Source: Symbiodinium natans (lineage: Eukaryota > Sar > Dinophyceae > Suessiales > Symbiodiniaceae). From it: a stretch of 64,000 nucleotides of DNA. The stretch's first letter is position 1. Every line of letters starts with the position of its first letter. The notes beneath the pieces are model-generated. The model did not search any database. It saw only the letters and a list, made by a program, of their open reading frames with translations, and was not told the DNA's origin. Below are positions 58,651-64,000 of this stretch, in pieces. The position numbers and the translations under genes were made by a program. The stretch spans positions 1 through 64,000 of the forward strand of contig CAJNDS010000073.1 in assembly GCA_905221605.1 (NCBI GenBank), written 5' to 3'.

Positions 58651-58852
58651 GGATGATTGCACGAGTGTGTGTCAGCTGGCGAAACCTGCGATCACCCGCA
58701 ACTGGTTCCTCTCTGTGGTCGAGGGGCAACAAATAGGAGAATTCCGAAAGAGCGCTTCATCCAGGGCGACTCACTGTTCACGATCAGCACCTGCACATAG
58801 AAGAGATGAAACTGTGCTAGAACAGGATGCAACAGCTAAAGATCACAATGTA

Positions 58853-58964
58853 CCCAATTTTTTCCGCAGCACCCTCGTGCCGATGAGCTCACAGATCATC
58901 CATGGAAGCGTCATTGCCAGTAAGAACCGCAGGTTGATGTGGGCTCGGAGTGTCCAAACCTGAG
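58853..58964 (-). CDS. possible exon, membrane helix
   Basis: The minus frame reads RAHINLRFLLAMTLPWMICE, then LIGTRVLRKKLG, with a hydrophobic helix between basic ends. Its style matches the membrane part of the PAS-like family, and it lies upstream of the second PAS-like exons on the same strand. It could be their N-terminal half, though about 2.6 kb of telomere-like repeats lies between. A GT is available at the 3' end (TTGG|GTACAT). Confidence 0.33.
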
Positions 58965-59115
58965 CTCTGCAAACAGCCTCGATCTGCTGTGATCCACTGA
59001 GAACTTGTGCGTTGTGCTAGGGTGGCTGGACGCATGAGCACTATGCCGATTCATGAGCGCGCCACCGTGTAGCAGGAGCCCAGGTCAAAGAACACCTTAC
59101 AGTCTTACGGTGTGA

Positions 59116-59271
59116 TTATGCCGTACTGTAGGGCAGGTCAGCTTTGCAAGTGAGAGCCCGTGTGTCAGGAAGCGCGGTGCTCTTCGGACAAGCTTCAATT
59201 AAAGCCGCTGCATCCTCCAAGGACCCAATGTTGTAGCCCAATGCTTCTGACAACCTCAACAGGTGGAAGCC
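59116..59271 (-). CDS. possible terminal exon, unknown protein
   Basis: The minus frame reads LLRLSEALGYNIGSLEDAAA, then LIEACPKSTALPDTRALTCK and, nine codons on, a TAA at 59116. Composition and codon use look clearly coding. No family recognised. It may be the last exon of a gene extending to the right. Confidence 0.38.
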   Translation of the reverse strand, partial: GFHLLRLSEALGYNIGSLEDAAALIEACPKSTALPDTRALTCKADLPYSTA

Positions 59272-60184
59272 GCATGAAATGGGGAGTGCTGAACAAAATA
59301 AGTTTAGAAAGTTTGTGGCAGCCGCAGTCCAACTCCTAACTCAAAAACTTGAATTAGAGGCTGTTCAGCCGTGCCACAGGATTCCCGTTGTGAAGATCCT
59401 CAGCATTGTCAGGGCATTGAACCTACAAGCAGCTGGCATTGACGAGGATGGCGAAACAAGCTGGCTTCACCAATCCACCTGTCTGGGTCACACTTGCATG
59501 CATGCCAAGACTCATGTACCCGCCTAGTGATGCCACAACTCTTGCCAACCCGCTGGCATTGCTCCTGGAGTTCTGCACAGAACTCGACAGGATGACGTAT
59601 ATCGTTGTCTGCAGAAATACTCACTCTGTATCACTCTGTCATCCATCATATACGTGGCCAAGGTAAAACAACCGGAGAAGACTTTGGAAAAATTCCCGGC
59701 AGCCACAGCTCCGCGCATGCCAATTCAGGCCAACTCAGGCAAATTCAGGCAAGCCGCAGAGCGAAAGTCAATGCCGCTGCTGGAAGTCCGTAGTGCTCCA
59801 TGCGGAATCAACAGGCAGCGATGATCTTAACAATGTGGACCCATGTTTCTTACGATGAGGTGAGCATGTCCACCGAGGAAGGTGGAACTCACGGGTGTGC
59901 ATCAGTGCTAAACCACTTTTGTCGAGGGTGGGCCATTGGCTGATACTCTCTCAATGGAAAACCATGCAGCTTCTAAGGCGCGAACTTCTCACTGAGTCAC
60001 TGAGCCAGCAGGCGCACAGAACTTTGTGCAGCGACTTGCCGCTGTCAGTGCAACCCTCTGGGTGCCCAAGCTAAGCTTCACTTGGGCACGATGGCTGCCG
60101 GTTGTTGCAGCCTGGCAAACGATGTTTGGCAGAACGACCGCCCAACGCAGCAGTAGCTATAGAAGTAGTTAAGTACTCGCATCG
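59272..60184. other. no firm gene
   Basis: Frames at 59279-59527 (plus), 59409-59624 (minus) and 59439-59666 (plus) overlap, and all look partly protein-like; no decision is possible. A triple ten-base repeat (gcc/gca-aa-t/c-tcag) is at 59719-59754. Confidence 0.35.
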
Positions 60185-60188
60185 CCTA

Positions 60189-60270
60189 GTTCTGGCAAGT
60201 TGGGTTGGGTCGCCTAGTCCTGTCAAGTTGGGTCGCTTCGTCCCGTGAAGTTGGGTTGCCTAGTCCGGTC
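60189..60270. repeat. degenerate tandem repeat, unit about 27 bp
   Basis: Four diverged units built on cctagtcctgtcaagttgggt. Confidence 0.8.
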
Positions 60271-60330
60271 AAAACCTGTCGATTTCTTACCGTTATTGCC
60301 GTAGGCGCATCAACATCCCAGCATTCAAAC

Positions 60331-60553
60331 ACCCACACAACAAGCCAAACACCCGAACAACATCGGAAAAAACCATTACAAAAACAAACGAGCAAAGTGA
60401 AAACATCAACATGATGCAAATTCTAGAGGTCGGTGCTAAAACCATTCCGAGGGAAAAAGTAACAAGCAAAACCCACACAACAAGCAAAACACCCGAAAAC
60501 ACAGTGGAAAATATCACAAAAAAACATGGAAACATCCATAACAAAAAAACATT
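60331..60553. repeat. A-rich direct duplication, about 140-bp period
   Basis: acccacacaacaagccaaac with the A-rich stretch after it (60331 on) recurs at 60471 with substitutions, and caaaacaaac/aacatcaaca-type words follow in both. The unit is nearly free of T on plus, which leaves long hydrophobic frames open on minus. Confidence 0.7.
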
Positions 60554-62698
60554 CTAAAGGACGGGGAAAAATGAAAAAACATGTTACAACCCCAAGCCTG
60601 AGCCCCCCAACCCGAACCCGCCTACCTAAAACCATGCTAGTAGTACATGGTGGAGGAACCGGATACTGGTCGCATAATGGGTTATTCAATTAGTAGTCGC
60701 GAAGGCAACATAGAAACGCGCGGGAACAAACAACTCAACAAGGTTGTTATGGATGAAAAGAATACGTACACATACATGCACAAACCACTATCAGAACGAC
60801 CTACAAGTACGGCCTGCATCCAAAGCACTCTGGCGGCATCCGGGTCAGGCTCCAAGCCTCCCAAGCCTGCACAGGACTCACGGGACACCTTGCTTGGATC
60901 CTTCGAGCTCGGGACCTGGCATGCAAAGGGCTTAGGCTCCCCCAAGCCTTCATCCAAGATCTCGCCAAGGCCTGAGGGATTCTCTCAACATGCCCGCTGC
61001 GCGTGGCACACAGGAGGCAACTTGTAAACTGGGGGAAGGGCTTCCCATCAAAGATGCAAGGCCATGCGTTGTTGAGAAAACTCCCCCAAGGTGGCAGAAA
61101 CAAAATGCAAAAACTATCTCCGAAGACGGGGCTTTCGTTCTAATGTAACTCATGTCGCGGATCCTTCGGGATTATCATATTCCCTGGGAAAACCCGAAGG
61201 AAGCGGAGATAAAACGAGCAAAGCCCTGCGAATTGAAGCAAAGCCCGAATCATGCAAGCCGCGCTACATCAACAGCGAACGCGTGCCTGCAACATGTCAC
61301 GACGAGTTGTTTCTGGTCAACAAGCCCATGATAAATTTCCTCGCCATAGAAACCAGCCCAGCCTATGAGCCTGGCGTAACAACCACTGAGAGAGCGACTG
61401 ATCAGCGCGTCTTCATTCTTTGGGTCCTGTGCAAGAACCCCAGGACACTGGACTGAGCAGGTGTGTCTGCCAGAATAGTTTGGCTTGTTCAAGAGAAACC
61501 ACACCCGCCTCCTGCAAGCTCGCTTGGAAGAGCTTGACCGCACGCCTGACCAACAACACTGCTATGACTGCAGACTTTGGCCACTTGCAGCTGAGCCGAA
61601 AAATGAGGTAAAATGCTGCGCTGCGGTCAACTGTCAAATACTCGCAACATGCCCCCACCTGATGTCTTCGAACTTGCGCGTTGCCTGGCCAGCACAGTGA
61701 GCTGTCCGGAAACGTGAGTCCAACCCGCGGTCTGGTGCCCTTAGTCGCGGCGCCGGCCCGCCGGCCACCGCGCAGAGCTCCGTACCGCTTAGGGCCTTTG
61801 TGTGGGGCCCTAGGCGAGAACCCCTGTCACCTCCCCTTAGCCTTAACCTGCCTGCTTGCTCCACGTAGAGCTTCTGCTATGGACCTTCTGCCTCTGCACC
61901 GTCTGTACCCTCCGGACATGTCCATCAACAAGGTGGTCCTGTCGACCGGCCCTGTCGACCCCCCATTTGTCTGGACCGCCTCCATGCGAAAAACACACAC
62001 AGACACACAGACACACAGACACACAGAGAGAGACACACACACACACACACACACTGCACACACCCCTCCATGATTTATGACCTTTTTTGGAGCCCCCGCC
62101 ATGAAAGCATGGACTGCGCTGGGATTCCATGGACCTCCCAAAACCTCCCATAGACTCCCCCTTTCTTGAGCACTCTTTGCCCCCTAACACCCTTGCAACG
62201 CTGTGCTATGTGGAGCTCAGCGGGGCTCTTCTAGTCCCGCGCTGTCGGGCCCCTCCTGTACAGACTGCGAGGAAAGACCTTATCGCTCCAGGCCCCCTAT
62301 TCACCGCTTTGGACTGTCATAAGACCCCCTATGACCGTCTGTGCCGAGCCCGTATACGATTCTTGCCTCGTCTTCGCTGCGATAGCTTCTGAGCAAGGCT
62401 GCCTTGGCAAACGAATCGTTGATGGTTGAAGAGAACTGGCCGCAACCACTGTCAACGAGGGCGATAGGAACCCAAGACGACGGGCACATGGGCCCACATG
62501 CCTTTCAAACCCTTCAGCACGCCGGCCTAGGCCTAGGGCGCCCTCCGACCTCCGGGCCCCCTGCCGCGCGCTCGCTAAGCTCGCGTGCGATACTGGGCTC
62601 CGCCTCAGACATCCCAACGGGCATAAATAGGTGAAGCTCAAGAACAGGAAAGTCAAAATGCAGAGCGTAGGGGAAGAAAAGGAAGGTGCTTGATGTTC
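60554..62698. other. no firm gene
   Basis: Open frames at 60647-61027 and 61091-61456 (plus) and on minus are unrecognised. A microsatellite is at 61989-62064. Confidence 0.35.
61989..62064. repeat. (ACACAG)n / (CA)n microsatellite
   Basis: ACACAG units grading into a CA run, interrupted by gagagaga. Confidence 0.95.
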
Positions 62699-62845
62699 GG
62701 GAAAAGCACCCAAAGTACAAGGTGCCTCGTCGGCATCGGCGGATGCTGCACTCTGATGTTCCTGTTCCTTTCGCTTCCTTGGCTGTCCGAACTTATATGA
62801 GCGTCTCAGGCCTGCATGTCCTTGGTTTAAACCTTCAAAGCACAA
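62699..62845 (-). CDS. possible exon, basic nuclear-type segment
   Basis: The minus frame reads RRSYKFGQPRKRKEQEHQSA, then ASADADEAPCTLGAFPE. The basic cluster PRKRK could be a nuclear localisation signal. It lies downstream of the TPR-like exons on the same strand and may be one of their later exons. A GC donor candidate (ATCAA|GCACC) lies near 62697. Confidence 0.33.
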
Positions 62846-63184
62846 TCATTGCTGCTTTGTGCTGAGACTCGCGTCTTCTAGCTTCCTCTTGGCATCCTGA
62901 TTTGGGCAAGGCAACCCAAGGGAATTCTTAGACCCAGCTCCGTCTTCCAGACTTCCACCTCAGAGTATCACTTTAACTACGAGCATGAGAATGTGACAGA
63001 ATGCATCCAGCCTCCAGCAGTGAAGACAAAGTTTCAGAGTCTCCCAAGGCCTCACATTTTGTATGCGCAAGTCTTGCCATGTCTTGCCTTTCTGCCAAGA
63101 ACACTCAGGCATCCCGAGAACCCTAGGAACCTTACACCTGAGACCCAAGACCAATCCCTTCCGCCATTTCGAGTTTCAAAATTC

Positions 63185-63360
63185 CTTGCTAGGATGTCCT
63201 TGATGCCCCGCATGCACAGCGCAGCAGCTGTGTCCGGGCGGTCAAGGCTCAGCGCGGCCGTGGCAGCACGCCAGTAAGCGCGGCCATTCAGTTGGTCCTG
63301 AATCAGCAAAAGTCGCTGCGACTTGGCGCGTTTCGCAAAAGCGCGGCTCCACACTTTGGC
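63185..63360 (-). CDS. TPR-like protein, exon 2
   Basis: After an acceptor GCATGCAG (63361) the frame reads AKVWSRAFAKRAKSQRLLLI, then LNGRAYWRAATAALSLDRPD and TAAALCMRGIKDILA. The stretch Ala-Tyr-Trp-Arg-x-Ala-x-Ala-x-x-x-Leu-x-Arg-Pro-Asp-x-Ala fits the second helix and turn of a tetratricopeptide repeat, a protein-interaction motif. Joined to the exon at 63433-63737 in phase 0 it reads QQSFRY-AKVWSRAF. A GC or GA donor is available near 63185. One repeat unit is too little to define the protein. Confidence 0.48.
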
Positions 63361-63432
63361 CTGCATGCTTGACTGAAAAAGATGGCCCAGTAGCTTGCAC
63401 GTTAGAAGTTAACAGACCGAGGCCTTTCAAAC

Positions 63433-63737
63433 ATAGCGGAAGGATTGTTGCAGAGGTCTGAGGCGGTGTGCTTCTGAGTGCAGGGCATGTTCGAGCGCGA
63501 ACTCGGAATCCTCGGGCAAGTGCTGCTTGAGATCGCACGGACGCCCTCTTTGGTACGGTACGTCTGAACCTTGTCTGGCAACCGTGTCCTGGAGGGCATC
63601 CAGCTGTTTGCCAAGCCGAGCTTGTGCCTCCGATGATGGGGGGATTCTGGGATGCTCCAACGGGTGTGCTTGTTTAGATGTGCCGAAGACCCCGAAGATG
63701 TCCGACAGCCGCCGAACACTCAGCGCACGAACACTGA
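63433..63737 (-). CDS. TPR-like protein, exon 1 of those seen
   Basis: Between an acceptor GAGCAG (63738) and a GT donor (63432) the frame has about 101 codons: VRALSVRRLSDIFGVFGTSK, then EAQARLGKQLDALQDTVARQ, a polar stretch, and HLPEDSEFALEHALHSEAHR. It is helical and charged, typical of coding sequence. No stop lies between the splice sites. The gene probably extends right of the window. Confidence 0.45.
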
Positions 63738-64000
63738 CTGCTCACATGCTGTCACCCTCTCGACTCGTAGAGTCGCAGAGTCATAGAGTCGCAGAGCTGC
63801 TTTCTGGCAGCCACCCTTAGGCCTTCGTGGAGTGCTGGTACTTTCCAAGAGGCTGCGAGGCTGCTAAAGGCTAAAGTTCGGAAATCTGACAGAAAAGCGT
63901 GCGCAACTGTCTCCGCACGACCCGGTGGGCAGAGTCAGCGGTGCCAAGGTCGTGTCACCGGTGTCAACATGCAATTTCTAACACAGGTAGGAGCAGCAGA
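63738..64000. other. no gene seen at the right edge
   Basis: Small tandem words (tagagtcgcag) at 63765-63798. Otherwise unremarkable and presumably intronic. Confidence 0.4.

Overview
The window reads as nuclear DNA of a dinoflagellate, most likely one related to Symbiodiniaceae. This is an inference from four things seen in the sequence. (1) Short arrays of the plant/dinoflagellate telomere heptamer TTTAGGG/CCCTAAA occur at many internal sites. (2) Microsatellites are dense and tandem arrays are long. (3) There are no compact genes, only short coding exons separated by introns, several of which start with GC (one perhaps with GA) instead of GT, as known for dinoflagellates. (4) Two sets of exons resemble a large dinoflagellate family with several membrane segments followed by a PAS-like domain. 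I found no rRNA, tRNA, CRISPR array or spliced-leader sequence by eye.

Nearly all coding evidence lies on the minus strand, which fits the unidirectional gene clusters described in dinoflagellates. From right to left the best-supported items are: a TPR-like exon pair (63.2-63.7 kb); exons of a PAS-like gene (55.6-56.2 kb); a large unrecognised multi-membrane gene (48.1-51.3 kb); the carboxy end of a LINE-type reverse-transcriptase protein with an in-frame stop (45.1-45.7 kb); a two-exon Cys/Gly-rich protein gene (39.7-41.1 kb); a frameshifted ankyrin-like relic (26.8-27.2 kb); a cold-shock-domain-like exon (25.6-25.8 kb); and a membrane plus PAS-like gene (14.4-18.8 kb). One intron of that last gene is almost entirely microsatellite. 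One plus-strand reading frame (41.86-42.16 kb) looks protein-like.

Between these lie further candidate minus-strand exons (around 3.2, 5.1, 10-11.7, 22.5-23.6, 27.2-29, 31.1, 31.8-33.3, 34.8-36, 42.7-43.6, 45.8-46.9, 52.2, 54.8-55.1, 58.9-59.3 and 62.7-62.8 kb). Their frames have protein-like composition, often with hydrophobic helices, but I could not name them. Their boundaries are approximate.

The rest is repeat-rich: a 1-kb compound microsatellite (23.9-24.9 kb), G- and C-homopolymer tracts, telomere-like arrays clustered at 57.5-58.5 kb, and two copies of a short inverted-repeat element at 66-166 and 44131-44209 that looks like a small non-autonomous transposon. Exon calls rest on reading frames and splice-site plausibility alone; no transcript or homology search was available.
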